Assembly (NCBI RefSeq): GCF_032460525.1
Contig: NZ_CP135963.1
Span: 2,604,001-2,668,000, forward strand
Direction of reading: 5' to 3'
Origin: Geodermatophilus sp. DSM 44513
GTDB taxonomy: Bacteria > Actinomycetota > Actinomycetes > Mycobacteriales > Geodermatophilaceae
Length of the DNA: 64,000 nucleotides
Below the pieces are notes generated by a model. That model had not been told where the DNA came from, ran no database searches, and saw only the letters and a program-made list of their open reading frames with translations. This document shows, in pieces, positions 8,248 to 17,033 of this stretch. The number at the start of each line of letters is the position of its first letter. The stretch's first letter is position 1. Made by a program: the position numbers and the translations under genes.

Positions 8248-9285
8248 TCAGGCGCTGAGCAACCGGCAGACCGCCTGCTCCAGCGTGCGCTGCACCTCCC
8301 GGTCCCCCTCGGCACCCTGGGCCTCGGTCAGAGCGGCGGCGATGGTCTCGCCGTGCTCGAAGCGGTCGACCACCCGCGGGTCGACGTAGCTGGCCTTGCA
8401 CACCGCCGGGGTGTTGCCCAGTTGCTCCGAGACGGTCCGGTAGGCCGCGCTGATCACCCGCTTGCGCGCCGTCTTCGACCGCGGCGGCGCCTCCTGCGCC
8501 AGGACGGCGGCCATCTGCACGGTGGCGTTCCAGGTCCGGAAGTCCTTGGCGGTGATCTCCGCCCCGCTGACCTCCTTGAGGTAGGCGTTCACCTCGGTGC
8601 TCGTGACGTCGTGCCAGCCGCGCCCGCCCCCGGGCTCCTCGACCCAGTAGCCGAGCAGGTCCTCCCCGGTCTCCGCGGGGCGCTGCAGCAGCTCGCGGAC
8701 GACCAGGGCGGTCGGCCGGTCGACGAGCTCCACCTCCCGGTCCTTGTTGCCCTTCGCGGTGAAGGAGAAGAAGACCTGCTCGCCCCGGACCCGCACGTGC
8801 TCCCGGCGCAGCGTGGCCAGGCCGAACGTGCCGTTCTCCTCGGCGTACTGCTCGCTGCCGACGCGGAACGCGCCCAGGTCCAGCAGCCGGACGGAGGCGG
8901 CCAGCACCCGCTCGCGGGTCAGCCCCGCACCGGACAGCGCCTCGACGATGGCGTCGCGGACGTCGGGCAGCTGCTGGGCGATCTCCAGCACGCGCTCGTG
9001 CTTCTCGGCGTCCCGCTTGGCGCGCCAGGCGTCGTGGTAGCGGTACTGCCGCCGCCCGGCGGCGTCCACCCCGGTGGCCTGGATGTGCCCGCCCGGCCAC
9101 GGGCAGATCCAGACGTCCTTCCACGCCGGCGGGATGACCAGCGACCGGAGGCGGTCCAGCCGCTCGTCGCGGATCAGCGAGCCGTCGACGTCGTAGTAGG
9201 CGAAGCCCCGCCCGACGCGCCGGCGTCGGTAGCCGGGGCCGTGCACGTCGCTGCGGCGGAGTCTCACACCCACGGGGATGGGCAC
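8248..9285 (-). CDS. DNA topoisomerase IB (poxvirus type)
   Basis: Relaxes supercoils through a 3'-phosphotyrosine intermediate. About 345 residues. The N-terminal domain contains IPPAWKDVWICPWPGGH, highly typical of bacterial TopIB. The catalytic domain holds the conserved TAKGNKDRE and AKDFRTWNATV (active-site Arg) segments, and the nucleophile Tyr is in CKASYVDPRV near residue 305. Several GTG codons lie near the start (9288, 9285, 9273 and 9267); 9285 is chosen, and the start is uncertain by a few residues. The gene sits between the stress-signalling genes and converges on the STAS gene. Confidence 0.93.
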   Translation of the reverse strand: MPIPVGVRLRRSDVHGPGYRRRRVGRGFAYYDVDGSLIRDERLDRLRSLVIPPAWKDVWICPWPGGHIQATGVDAAGRRQYRYHDAWRAKRDAEKHERVLEIAQQLPDVRDAIVEALSGAGLTRERVLAASVRLLDLGAFRVGSEQYAEENGTFGLATLRREHVRVRGEQVFFSFTAKGNKDREVELVDRPTALVVRELLQRPAETGEDLLGYWVEEPGGGRGWHDVTSTEVNAYLKEVSGAEITAKDFRTWNATVQMAAVLAQEAPPRSKTARKRVISAAYRTVSEQLGNTPAVCKASYVDPRVVDRFEHGETIAAALTEAQGAEGDREVQRTLEQAVCRLLSA

Positions 9286-9326
9286 CACCGCCGTCCGGCA
9301 AACGCGGGACGACGGCGGTTCGCCCG

Positions 9327-11165
9327 TCAGCGCAGCTCGACCAGCCCGTCCAGCCCGCTGATCTCCAGCACGTGCCGGGTCACGCCACCCGCCGGGGCGT
9401 GCACCACCAGGCGCCAGCCCTCGTCGCCGGCGATCCGCGCCACGGCCAGGACGACCCGCACCGCGGCACTGCTGAACAGGGTGACCGCGGCCAGGTCCAG
9501 CTCGACCCGGCCGGTGCCGCCGTGGCTGGCCTCGAGCAGCCGGATGCGCATCTGCTCGGCACCGGAGGTGTCCACCGGACCGGCGGCGCGCACCACCGGC
9601 CGCTCGGCACTGCGGTCGACGACGACGTCGGCGGCACTGGTGCTCCCGCGGCGCCGGTCGTCGTCCTCCGGGCGCCGCCGCAGCCGCACGCTCAGCGTGA
9701 CCGTCGTGCCGCGCTCGCCCTGCAGCACCACCCCGTCGACGAGCTGCCGCATGATCAGCAGCCCGCGGCCACGGTCGCCCGGGTCCCGGTCCGGCGGGCG
9801 CCACCGGCCCTGGTCGCGCACCGTGACCGTCAGCTGGCCGTCCACGTCGACCGCCGCGGTCACCTGCATCCGCCCGGGCTCGGTGCCCCGGTAGGCGTGC
9901 TCGGCGGCGTTGGCCGCCGCCTCGCCCACCGCGACCATGACCCCCACCCGGTCCTGCTCGCCCATGCCCAGCCCGGACAGCCACGCGCCCAGGTGCCGGC
10001 GCACCGACGGCAGCGCGGCCGGGACGGCGGGCAGGTCGAGGTCCAGCGGCTCGGTTCCCTCGGCGCGGCGGTGCGCGACGAGGACGGCGATGTCGTCGGG
10101 GCGCTCCCCGGCGTCCACGAGCCCCGTCAGGATGGCGGCGGCCAGCTCCCCCGACGCGTCGCCGTCCAGGGCGCCCGGCGCGGCCAGCGCGGTGCGCGAC
10201 ACCGCGGCCAGCCGGTCCAGCCCCTCCGCCGACGACGACCCGGAGGTGGCCACGGCGCCGTCGGAGAACAGCACGAGGGTGGCCCCCTGCGGCAGCTGCG
10301 CGTCGGCGGCCACGGTGGGTGCGCCGGGCAGGCTGCCCAGCGGCGGGCGGGGTGTCAGCGGGAGGAAGTCCGCGCTGCCGTCCGCGCGCACCAGCAGCGG
10401 GGCCGGGTGACCGGCGGCGGCGTAGGTCAGCCGGCCGGTGGCAGCCTCGAGCACCCCGTAGAAGACCGAGGCGCCCTCGACGTCGTCCATCTGCCCGGCG
10501 AACGCGTCCAGCGCCGAGACGACCGCCGTCGGGGAGGGGTCGCGCAGCGCCACCGAGCGCATGGCGCCGCGCAGCCGGCTCATCGCCCCGGCGGCGGGCA
10601 CCCCGTGGCCGACGGCGTCGCCGACGACCAGCGCGACCCGGCCGCGGCCGAGCGGGACGGCGTCGTACCAGTCGCCGCCGGCGGCCTGCACGGAGCTGGC
10701 GCGGTGGTAGCCGCCGGACAGGCGCACGTCCGGCAGCAGCGGCAGCGCGGGCGGCAGCAGCGAGAGCTGCACCTGGTCGACGACGTCCCCGGCCGCGGAG
10801 GCGGCCCCCGGCTCGGCGGGGGCCCCCTGGACGACCAGCAGCACGCCGGGCCGCCCCTGCACCTGCAGCGGCTGGAGCACGACGGTCGGCGACCGGCCGT
10901 CGGGCCCCGGCTCACCGTGCACGGTCTCGGCGTCCCCGCCGCGGGCGACCGCCCCGGTCAGCTCCCCGACCCCGATCCCGGCGGCCGCGGCGACGTCGCC
11001 GGGCGCCGTCCCGACGCCGCGGGCACGCGCGTTGGCCCAGATGGGTTCCAGGTCGGGTCCGGCCAGGCACCAGATGGCCGCCGGGGCGGCCTCCATCGCG
11101 GCGACGAGCGCTGCGTCGTCGACCGCGGCCGGCCCGGACACCGGTCTCTGCTGACTGACGTTCAT
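9327..11165 (-). CDS. PP2C phosphatase - HATPase - STAS fusion (stress partner-switching regulator)
   Basis: 612-residue multidomain signalling protein. An N-terminal PAS-like sensor region (about 15-95: AAIWCLAGPDLEPIWANARA) leads to a SpoIIE/RsbU PP2C phosphatase (about 150-370, with GGDWYDAVPL and VVGDAVGHGVPAA supplying metal-binding Asp residues). It continues into an RsbW-like HATPase (about 395-510, VGEAAANAAEHAYRG as N-box and GRGLLIMRQL as G-box) and ends in a C-terminal STAS domain (about 515-612). One chain therefore holds all three activities of a partner-switch. The STAS loop TLFSSAAVRVV has Ser residues where phosphorylation occurs in antagonists. The ATG was chosen because the upstream frame is unlike the family. 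It is divergent from the rsbW-sigma pair at 11420, its presumed target system. Confidence 0.93.
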   Translation of the reverse strand: MNVSQQRPVSGPAAVDDAALVAAMEAAPAAIWCLAGPDLEPIWANARARGVGTAPGDVAAAAGIGVGELTGAVARGGDAETVHGEPGPDGRSPTVVLQPLQVQGRPGVLLVVQGAPAEPGAASAAGDVVDQVQLSLLPPALPLLPDVRLSGGYHRASSVQAAGGDWYDAVPLGRGRVALVVGDAVGHGVPAAGAMSRLRGAMRSVALRDPSPTAVVSALDAFAGQMDDVEGASVFYGVLEAATGRLTYAAAGHPAPLLVRADGSADFLPLTPRPPLGSLPGAPTVAADAQLPQGATLVLFSDGAVATSGSSSAEGLDRLAAVSRTALAAPGALDGDASGELAAAILTGLVDAGERPDDIAVLVAHRRAEGTEPLDLDLPAVPAALPSVRRHLGAWLSGLGMGEQDRVGVMVAVGEAAANAAEHAYRGTEPGRMQVTAAVDVDGQLTVTVRDQGRWRPPDRDPGDRGRGLLIMRQLVDGVVLQGERGTTVTLSVRLRRRPEDDDRRRGSTSAADVVVDRSAERPVVRAAGPVDTSGAEQMRIRLLEASHGGTGRVELDLAAVTLFSSAAVRVVLAVARIAGDEGWRLVVHAPAGGVTRHVLEISGLDGLVELR

Positions 11166-11229
11166 CTCGGGCCAGCGAACCGCAGCCCCCCGTGGCCTGC
11201 AACCGGGGCGATCGGCCGTGTGACCTGGG

Positions 11230-11256
11230 GTTTGACCGGCCCGCGCGCCCGGGTAC
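11230..11256 (+). promoter_or_regulatory. SigB/SigF-type promoter upstream of the anti-sigma/sigma operon
   Basis: GTTT at 11230-11233 and GGGTAC at 11251-11256 are separated by 17 bp, matching the GTTT-N15-17-GGGTA consensus known for actinobacterial SigF/SigB promoters. It reads toward the RsbW-like gene and leaves an untranslated leader of roughly 155 bases. It implies positive autoregulation of the sigma factor. Not tested experimentally here. Confidence 0.7.
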
Positions 11257-11419
11257 CACGGCTCCTCGGGCCGTCGGCCCACGGCGCCGCGGACGGCGAC
11301 GCACACGGGTCGGGCAGGATGGACGCGGACCCGCGGCCGGGCCTCCTGGAACCGGAGCGCGGCAACCGGGCTGGGACACCGGGCCGGCACACCAGGTGAG
11401 GACGAGGAGCGGACGACGG

Positions 11420-11917
11420 ATGGTGGACTCGAGGGGTGCCCTCGCGCGGGACGGGCGGCGCGCCGAGCGACTGGAACTGCGGGTGCCCACCACCCCCACC
11501 CAGCTGCCCGCCGTGCGGGCCATGGCCGGTGACCTGGCGATGCGGATGGACTACGACCTCGACGCGGTCGAGGACCTCCGGCTGGCCGTGGACGAGGCCT
11601 GCGCGACCCTGGCCGCGATCGTCGACGAGAACCGCCGGCTGACCGTCGTGTTCGAGACCACCCGCGCCGGTCTGCACATCGACGCCTGGGTCTCGACCGC
11701 GGAGGGCACCGACGTCCCCCGCGACGGCTTCGGCTGGGCGGTGCTGCACACCCTGGTCGACAAGGTGGAGGCCGGCCCCGCGACCCAGGCGACGGTCCCG
11801 GCCGGGGACGGCGGCGGCTCGGCCGTCGCGGTCATCTCCATGGACAAGTACCTCCCGGGACAGCACCCCGACCAGATGCTCGGGGACTCGGGCCAGAGCA
11901 TCTCGGTCGCGCGGTGA
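11420..11917 (+). CDS. RsbW-like anti-sigma factor (serine kinase, HATPase)
   Basis: 165-residue GHKL-fold protein expected to bind and inhibit the adjacent sigma factor and to phosphorylate STAS antagonists. The N-box is in LRLAVDEACATLAAI (about residues 55-70). The later G-boxes are weak, though DGFGWAVLHTLVDKVE retains an FG-x-x-VL-like ATP-lid region. The start is ATG 11420, preceded by GAGGAG; upstream codons read into the promoter region. Its TGA overlaps the sigma GTG by four bases (GTGA), the classic coupled arrangement of anti-sigma and sigma genes. Confidence 0.9.
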   Translation: MVDSRGALARDGRRAERLELRVPTTPTQLPAVRAMAGDLAMRMDYDLDAVEDLRLAVDEACATLAAIVDENRRLTVVFETTRAGLHIDAWVSTAEGTDVPRDGFGWAVLHTLVDKVEAGPATQATVPAGDGGGSAVAVISMDKYLPGQHPDQMLGDSGQSISVAR

Positions 11918-13008
11918 CCGGGGCGGCATCCCCGGAACCCCAGACCGTCGAGGAGGACACCCTGCGCGACGACGAGTTCGCGGCCGGCCGCCGCGGAGAG
12001 GGGGAGGTCGCGTCCGAGGGGGTACCCGTCGTGGTCCCCGACCCGCGCAGCGAGACCGTCCCCGCCCCGGACGCCGGCGCACCGCTCGGGCGCGCCACCG
12101 CCGACGGCCCGGACGGGACCGGCGACGACGAGACGGCCGACGACGCAGCGACCGACGGCGAGACGGCCGACAGCGAGACGGCGGACGCCGACCCGGCTGA
12201 CGGCGACGCGGCCGACGGCGGGACGCCGGGCGCCGCGCCGGTCTCGGAGAACCGGCGCCGGGCCGAGCGCACCGCCCCGCTGTTCGCCGAGCTGGCCGGC
12301 CTGGAGAAGGACGACCCGCGCCGCGAGCGGCTGCGCGAGGTCCTCGTGGAGGAGCACCTGCCGCTGGTCCGGCACTTCGCCCGGCGGTTCAGCAACCGCG
12401 GCGAGCCCTTCGACGACCTGCTGCAGGTCGGCACGCTCGGGCTCATCGCGGCCATCGACCGGTTCGACCCGAACCGCGGCGTGGAGTTCCTCTCCTTCGC
12501 CGTCCCGACGATCACCGGCGAGATCAAGCGGCACTTCCGCGACCAGGGCTGGTCGGTGCGCGTCCCGCGGCGGCTGCAGGAGCTGCACCTGTCGCTCAAC
12601 GCCGCCGTCGGCGAGCTGGCGCAGAAGAACGGCCGCGCCCCGACGCCGTCGGAGCTGGCCGAGCACCTGGGCATCCCGCGCGCAGAGGTGCTCGAGGGGC
12701 TGGCCGTCGCCAACGCCTACCGCAGCAGCTCGCTGGACGAGCGGCTCTCCGGTGAGGACGACTCCCCCACCCTCGCCGCCACCCTGGGCGAGGAGGACGC
12801 CGCGCTCGAGGGCGTGGAGTACCGCGAGTCCCTGCAGCCGCTGCTGGCCACCATCCCGGCCCGTGAGCGCCGGATCCTCATCCTGCGGTTCTTCGGCAAC
12901 ATGACGCAGTCGCAGATCGCCGCGGACATCGGCATCTCCCAGATGCACGTGTCCCGGCTGCTCAGCCAGACGCTGGCCAAGCTCCGCGAGGGCCTGCTGA
13001 AGGACTAG
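11914..13008 (+). CDS. sigB: SigB/SigF/SigG-family RNA polymerase sigma factor
   Basis: 364 residues. An unusual acidic N-terminal extension of about 110 residues rich in Thr-Ala-Asp and Glu repeats precedes a normal sigma factor. Region 2 is LPLVRHFARRFSNRGEPF through DLLQVGTLGLIAAIDRFD and DQGWSVRVPRRLQEL. Region 3 follows (about 200-250), and region 4 has the helix-turn-helix MTQSQIAADIGISQMHVSRL near the C-terminus. It directs general-stress transcription in related actinobacteria. It is coupled to the RsbW-like gene, and a compact hairpin terminator follows. The acidic tail is not part of the family core and may be disordered or regulatory. The precise SigB versus SigF name is a matter of convention. 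Confidence 0.93.
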   Translation: MTGAASPEPQTVEEDTLRDDEFAAGRRGEGEVASEGVPVVVPDPRSETVPAPDAGAPLGRATADGPDGTGDDETADDAATDGETADSETADADPADGDAADGGTPGAAPVSENRRRAERTAPLFAELAGLEKDDPRRERLREVLVEEHLPLVRHFARRFSNRGEPFDDLLQVGTLGLIAAIDRFDPNRGVEFLSFAVPTITGEIKRHFRDQGWSVRVPRRLQELHLSLNAAVGELAQKNGRAPTPSELAEHLGIPRAEVLEGLAVANAYRSSSLDERLSGEDDSPTLAATLGEEDAALEGVEYRESLQPLLATIPARERRILILRFFGNMTQSQIAADIGISQMHVSRLLSQTLAKLREGLLKD

Positions 13009-13013
13009 AACAC

Positions 13014-13033
13014 TGCGGTCCTACCGGACCGCA
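13014..13033 (+). terminator. Hairpin terminator after the sigma gene
   Basis: TGCGGTCC and GGACCGCA pair perfectly around a TACC loop, starting 6 bases after the sigma stop codon. Confidence 0.75.
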
Positions 13034-13051
13034 CCGCCACCAGGTGCCCGT

Positions 13052-13110
13052 AAGGACCTCGGTGCCCCCCACCACTCGCACGCTCGTGGCGGGCCCCTGC
13101 AGGGGGCCGG
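13052..13110 (+). repeat. Dispersed hairpin element
   Basis: Begins AAGGACCTCGG; the inner CCAC/GTGG arms enclose the conserved CTCGCACGCTC core, and outer GCCCCC/GGGGGC arms follow. It lies in the convergent gap between sigma and the stomatin-family gene, separate from the sigma terminator. Confidence 0.75.
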
Positions 13111-13187
13111 CCCGTGTCCCGGTCGGATGGAGGGCCCCCGCGACCGAGCCACCCCGGCCGGGCCCCGTCCCCGGCCGGGTGCCGCCG

Positions 13188-14396
13188 TCAGGGGCGCGGC
13201 GACCCGGCCTGGTCCTGCTGCCCGGGCGCCGGCGCGGCGACCTCCTGCTCGGCGGTGCGGGCCAGGGCCGTGGTGTCGGGGACCTCGGGCGTCGGGACGG
13301 CCGGCGCGGTGTCGGTGATGCTGGACAGCTCGATGCGCGCCTCGGGCTGGTCGGCGGCCCGGGGCAGCGCGGACTCGAACCAGCCGGAGGTGTCCATCTC
13401 CGCGGTCGGCCGGGCCGTGCCGTCCCGCGAGGGGTCGACGTCCATCCAGGAGCGCCCGTCGCCGTCGGCACCGCCCAGCTTGGCCAGCCCCTCCAGCGCC
13501 TTGCTGAACTCGCTGGGCACGATCCACATCTTGTTCGCGTCGCCCTGGGCGATCTGCGGCAGCGTCTGCAGGTACTGGTAGGCCAGCAGCCCCTGGTCGG
13601 GCTTGCCGTCGTGGATGGCCTGGAACACCGTCTCGATCGACTTGGCCTGCCCCTGCGCCTGCAGGAACAGCGCCGCCCGCTCGCCCTCGGCGCGCAGGAT
13701 GCGGCTCTGCCGCTCGGCCTCCGCCTCCAGGATCGCCGCCTGCTTCTTGCCCTCCGCGGACAGGATCGCCGAGGCCTTCTGCCCCTCGGCGGTGGTGATC
13801 GCCGACTGCCGGGCACCCTCGGCGGTCAGGATGATCGCCCGCTTGTCGCGGTCGGCGCGCATCTGCTTCTCCATCGAGTCGCGGATGGACGGCGGCGGGT
13901 CGATCGCCTTGATCTCCACGCGGGCCACCCGCAGCCCCCACGGGCCGGTGGTGCCGTCGAGCACCTCGCGCAGCTGGCTGTTGATGCCGTCGCGGCCGGT
14001 GAGCGCGCCCTCCAGGTTGAGCCCGCCGACGACGTTGCGCAGCGTGGTGGTGGTCAGCTGCTCCATGCCGGTGATGTAGTTCGCGATGCCGTAGACGGCC
14101 AGCCGCGGGTCGGTGACCTGGAAGTAGACGACGGTGTCGATGCCGACCTGCAGGTTGTCCGAGGTGATCACCGGCTGCGGCGGGAAGGAGATGACCTGCT
14201 CGCGCAGGTCGATCGTGGCCCGCACCCGGTCGACGAAGGGCACCAGCAGCGACAGCCCCGGGGAGAGGGTGCGGCTGTAGCGGCCCAGCCGCTCGACGAC
14301 CTTGGCCTGGGCCTGCGGCACGATCGTCACGCTCTTGGCGAGGACGACGACGACCAGCAGGGCGACGACGATGAGGGCGATCAGTGCGGGCGTCAC
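13188..14396 (-). CDS. SPFH/band 7 (stomatin-like, paraslipin) membrane protein
   Basis: 402 residues. One N-terminal membrane anchor (LIALIVVALLVVVVLA, about 4-22) precedes a band 7 domain (about 25-180, PQAQAKVVERLGRYSRTL and DLREQVISFPPQPV). A long charged coiled-coil rich in Ala, Glu and Arg (about 180-265) and a disordered Ala/Pro C-tail follow. Such proteins oligomerise at membranes and organise microdomains. The NfeD-family gene upstream on the same strand is the usual partner of this SPFH class, 96 bp away. GTG start; no enzymatic motif. Confidence 0.9.
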   Translation of the reverse strand: MTPALIALIVVALLVVVVLAKSVTIVPQAQAKVVERLGRYSRTLSPGLSLLVPFVDRVRATIDLREQVISFPPQPVITSDNLQVGIDTVVYFQVTDPRLAVYGIANYITGMEQLTTTTLRNVVGGLNLEGALTGRDGINSQLREVLDGTTGPWGLRVARVEIKAIDPPPSIRDSMEKQMRADRDKRAIILTAEGARQSAITTAEGQKASAILSAEGKKQAAILEAEAERQSRILRAEGERAALFLQAQGQAKSIETVFQAIHDGKPDQGLLAYQYLQTLPQIAQGDANKMWIVPSEFSKALEGLAKLGGADGDGRSWMDVDPSRDGTARPTAEMDTSGWFESALPRAADQPEARIELSSITDTAPAVPTPEVPDTTALARTAEQEVAAPAPGQQDQAGSPRP

Positions 14397-14492
14397 GGGA
14401 ACGCTCCTTCCTGGTGGTCCTCCCCGGGATCCTGCCCTCGCCGGGTCACGTTCCGGCCACGGCGCCGCACGGGATCACCCGTGCGCGCAGGG

Positions 14493-14936
14493 TCACTCCA
14501 GCTCGAGGGCGTCCCCGACGACCGCGGTGGCGCCGTCCACCTGCATGATCCGCACGGTCGCGCCGACCGGGAACCGCTCCCCGCCGTACTGGCTGCGCGC
14601 GGTCCACTCGTCGGCGCCCACGCGGATCCGACCGCCGTGCCCGTCGATCTCCCGGGTGACCCGCGCCGTGCGGCCGACCAGCGCGGCGACGCCGTCGAGC
14701 TGCTCCGGGGTCCGCTCGGTCAGGTGGCGGGCGGCCAGCGGGCGGACCACCGCCACCAGCAGGGCGGCCACGACGACGAACGCGACCAGCTGCAGCGCCA
14801 CCGAGCCGCCCAGCAACGCGACACCGACACCGCCGAGCGCCCCACCGGCGAGCATCAGCAGGAACAGGTCGCCGCTGGCCAGCTCCCCGGCGGCGAACAG
14901 GCCCGAGGCGATGAGCCACAGCACCCACTCGTCCAC
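14493..14936 (-). CDS. NfeD-family membrane protein
   Basis: 147 residues: two or three membrane helices (WVLWLIASGLFAAGEL; LFLLMLAGGALGGVGVALLG; LQLVAFVVVAALLVAVV) followed by a C-terminal OB-fold domain (about 80-147, GRTARVTREIDGHGGRIRVG). This is the short NfeD form without a protease domain and acts with SPFH proteins; the stomatin-family gene follows on the same strand. A GGGAGGA ribosome-binding site fixes the GTG at 14936. Confidence 0.9.
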   Translation of the reverse strand: MDEWVLWLIASGLFAAGELASGDLFLLMLAGGALGGVGVALLGGSVALQLVAFVVVAALLVAVVRPLAARHLTERTPEQLDGVAALVGRTARVTREIDGHGGRIRVGADEWTARSQYGGERFPVGATVRIMQVDGATAVVGDALELE

Positions 14937-15008
14937 GACGTCATCCTCCCAGACCGGGACCGGCGTGCGGCCGGCTCGCCGGCCGCGGGACACGGATAAC
15001 CTCGCCCG

Positions 15009-15746
15009 GTGCTCGACGTCCCCGCCGGCCGGTTCGCGGTCTGGTCGACCGCCTGGCTCACCGGCCGCACCTCCTACGACGACGCCCTCGACGCCATCAC
15101 CGGCGACACCGCCCACCGGGTGGTCGGGCTGCCGGGGACCGAGGAGGCCGTGCCCCTCGGCTGGGCGCTGAGCGCGCTGCGCGGCACCGGCGAGCGCCGC
15201 GTCCGGCTGGTGCTGCCGGTCCCCGGCGACGTCCGCGGCCTGCCGCGCGTGCCCGGCCTGGCCGAGCTCGCCCTGGGAGCGGGGCAGGCCGCCGTCGGCG
15301 AGCGGCTGGCGCTGGTGCCCGAGCCGCTGGGGCCGGAGGTGGTCCAGTGGGCCGCGGTCGACCTGACGGGGGCCGCCCCGGCGCCGCCGCCGGTGGAGGG
15401 GTCGCTGCGCGCGCTCGCCGGCTCCCTCGACGTGGCGGTCGGCGACGCGGCGCGCACCCTGGCCGGGCTGGACCTGGCGCGGTGGCACCCCGAGGTGCCG
15501 GCGCTGCTGGCCGGGCTCGGGGGGACGGCGCAGGCGCCCCGGCTGCCGCCGGACACCGACCCGGTGGCGGTGGCCCTGCTGGCGCGAGCCCGGCGGCTGC
15601 ACCGGGTGCTGGACCTGGCGCTCACCGACGCTCCCGGCGGCGCGGTCACCCACCGGCAGGCCGCCGCCCGGGACGAGGCGCTGCGGCCCCTGGCCGACGC
15701 CGTCCGCGAGGCGGTCACCGCCGCCTACAACGCCGTCCCCCGGTGA
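15009..15746 (+). CDS. Conserved hypothetical protein
   Basis: 245 residues, soluble, Ala/Leu/Gly-rich, with no recognised motif, signal peptide or cysteine. It starts LDVPAGRFAVWSTAWLTGRT after GTG, and the C-terminal half (LLARARRLHRVLDLAL and following) looks helical. The gene starts 72 bp from the divergent NfeD gene, and its stop overlaps the GTG of the lipoprotein hydrolase (GTGA), so the two are cotranscribed. Coding is supported by high third-position GC and by the overlap. Function unknown. Confidence 0.7.
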   Translation: MLDVPAGRFAVWSTAWLTGRTSYDDALDAITGDTAHRVVGLPGTEEAVPLGWALSALRGTGERRVRLVLPVPGDVRGLPRVPGLAELALGAGQAAVGERLALVPEPLGPEVVQWAAVDLTGAAPAPPPVEGSLRALAGSLDVAVGDAARTLAGLDLARWHPEVPALLAGLGGTAQAPRLPPDTDPVAVALLARARRLHRVLDLALTDAPGGAVTHRQAAARDEALRPLADAVREAVTAAYNAVPR

Positions 15747-16543
15747 GACGCCGTGCCCCGGTGACGTCGCGCCGCCGGTGGTGCGCCGTCCTCGCGTCGT
15801 GCGGCCTCGTGCTGGCCGCCTGCGGCGGCGGGGCCGACCCCGTGCCCGGGGAGGTGGCCACCGAGGTGCGCACGCCGACGGGGTCGCAGCAGGTGTGGTG
15901 CGCCGGCGACGGTCCCGCGGTGCTGCTGCTGCACGGCATCGGCGACGACGCCAGTTCGGCGCAGCTGGTCGAGGTCGAGCGGGCGCTGGCCGGCAGCGCG
16001 CGGGTCTGCCGCTACGACCGCCCGGGCACCGGTGACAGCCCGGCCCCGGAGGTGCCGGGCCGGGGCGCGGACGAGCTCGACGCGGAGCTGCAGGCCGTCG
16101 TCGACCACACCGCGGGCGGGGGTCCGGTGGTCCTGGTGGCGCACTCCTTCGGCGGCTACCTGGCGCGCGTCCACGCCGACCGGCACCCCGACCGCGTCGC
16201 CGGCCTGGTGCTCGTCGACGCGCTCGACCCCTCCGTCGGCCTGGTGACGGGCACCGGCGCGTCGGACCTGGACGACGTGGAGATGGCCGGCGAGGGGCTG
16301 GACCTCGCCGACGTCGAGCAGGCGGCGCGGTCGGTGACGGCGTTGGCTCCGGACCTGCCGCTCGTGGTGCTGGTGCGGGGCGAGGGCGCCGGTGCGGCGT
16401 GGACGGCCGGTCAGGAGCGGCTGGCCGCCCTGTCCGGCCGGTCGCGCACCGTCGTCGTCGACGGAGCCGGGCACCAGATCCCGTCCGAGGCCCCGGAGGC
16501 GGTGGCCGCCGCCGTGCGGGACGTGCTCGGGCCCGCCGGCTGA
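15743..16543 (+). CDS. Alpha/beta-hydrolase lipoprotein
   Basis: Secreted, membrane-anchored hydrolase. The signal sequence VLASCGLVLAAC ends in a lipobox Cys (LAAC, about residue 28). The hydrolase fold follows: the oxyanion-side HGIGDDAS, the nucleophile elbow VAHSFGGY, an acid in the VLVRGEGAG/DALDPS region and the catalytic His in GAGHQIPSEAPEAV. 266 residues if the GTG overlapping the upstream stop is used; an internal GTG at 15761 is equally possible and leaves the signal intact. Substrate unknown; esterase- or lipase-like proteins of this kind are common in actinobacteria. Confidence 0.85.
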   Translation: MRRRAPVTSRRRWCAVLASCGLVLAACGGGADPVPGEVATEVRTPTGSQQVWCAGDGPAVLLLHGIGDDASSAQLVEVERALAGSARVCRYDRPGTGDSPAPEVPGRGADELDAELQAVVDHTAGGGPVVLVAHSFGGYLARVHADRHPDRVAGLVLVDALDPSVGLVTGTGASDLDDVEMAGEGLDLADVEQAARSVTALAPDLPLVVLVRGEGAGAAWTAGQERLAALSGRSRTVVVDGAGHQIPSEAPEAVAAAVRDVLGPAG

Positions 16544-16575
16544 CCGGCGCCGGCACGCACCGGGTGGACCGGGTG

Positions 16576-17022
16576 TCAGAGGGTGCGCTGCAGGCACACC
16601 GACGTCGCGCTGGCGACGTAGGGGCCGAACCGCGGCACCTCGGTGAAGCCGTGCCGGCGGTAGAACGCCAGCGCCGCGTGCTGGGCGTCGCCGGTCTCCA
16701 GCCGGACCACACCCACCCGGGAGCGCGCCGCGTGGTCCAGCAGCGCACCGAGCAGCGCGTCGGCCACGCCGGTGCCGCGATGGGCCGGCCGCACGTAGAA
16801 GCGCTTGAGCTCGGCGGTGCCGGCGTCCTGCAGCTCGAGGCCGCCGATGCCCACCAGCTCCCCGCCCACCCGCGCACCGACCAGGTGCACCGCCGAGCGC
16901 TCCAGCTGCTCAGGGGTGTAGCCGAAGGTCTCCTCGGCGGTGTACCCGCCCTCGGCGAGCTCCGCGGTCAGCGCGTCGACCAGGTCGAGCACCCCGGGGT
17001 CCCGCACGGTCACCGCCGTCAC
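16576..17022 (-). CDS. GNAT-family N-acetyltransferase
   Basis: 148 residues with the acetyl-CoA site RPAHRGTGVADALLGALL (motif A, R/Q-x-x-G-x-G/A) and the C-terminal AALAFYRRHGFTEVPRFGPY. The substrate is unknown. The GTG at 17022 starts the conserved part. An in-frame ATG at 17094 exists, but it lies inside a dispersed hairpin repeat and would add about 24 residues with repeat composition. That ATG touches the hemH stop codon, so coupling through the repeat cannot be excluded. Confidence 0.88.
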   Translation of the reverse strand: MTAVTVRDPGVLDLVDALTAELAEGGYTAEETFGYTPEQLERSAVHLVGARVGGELVGIGGLELQDAGTAELKRFYVRPAHRGTGVADALLGALLDHAARSRVGVVRLETGDAQHAALAFYRRHGFTEVPRFGPYVASATSVCLQRTL

Positions 17023-17033
17023 GACCGCCGGTC

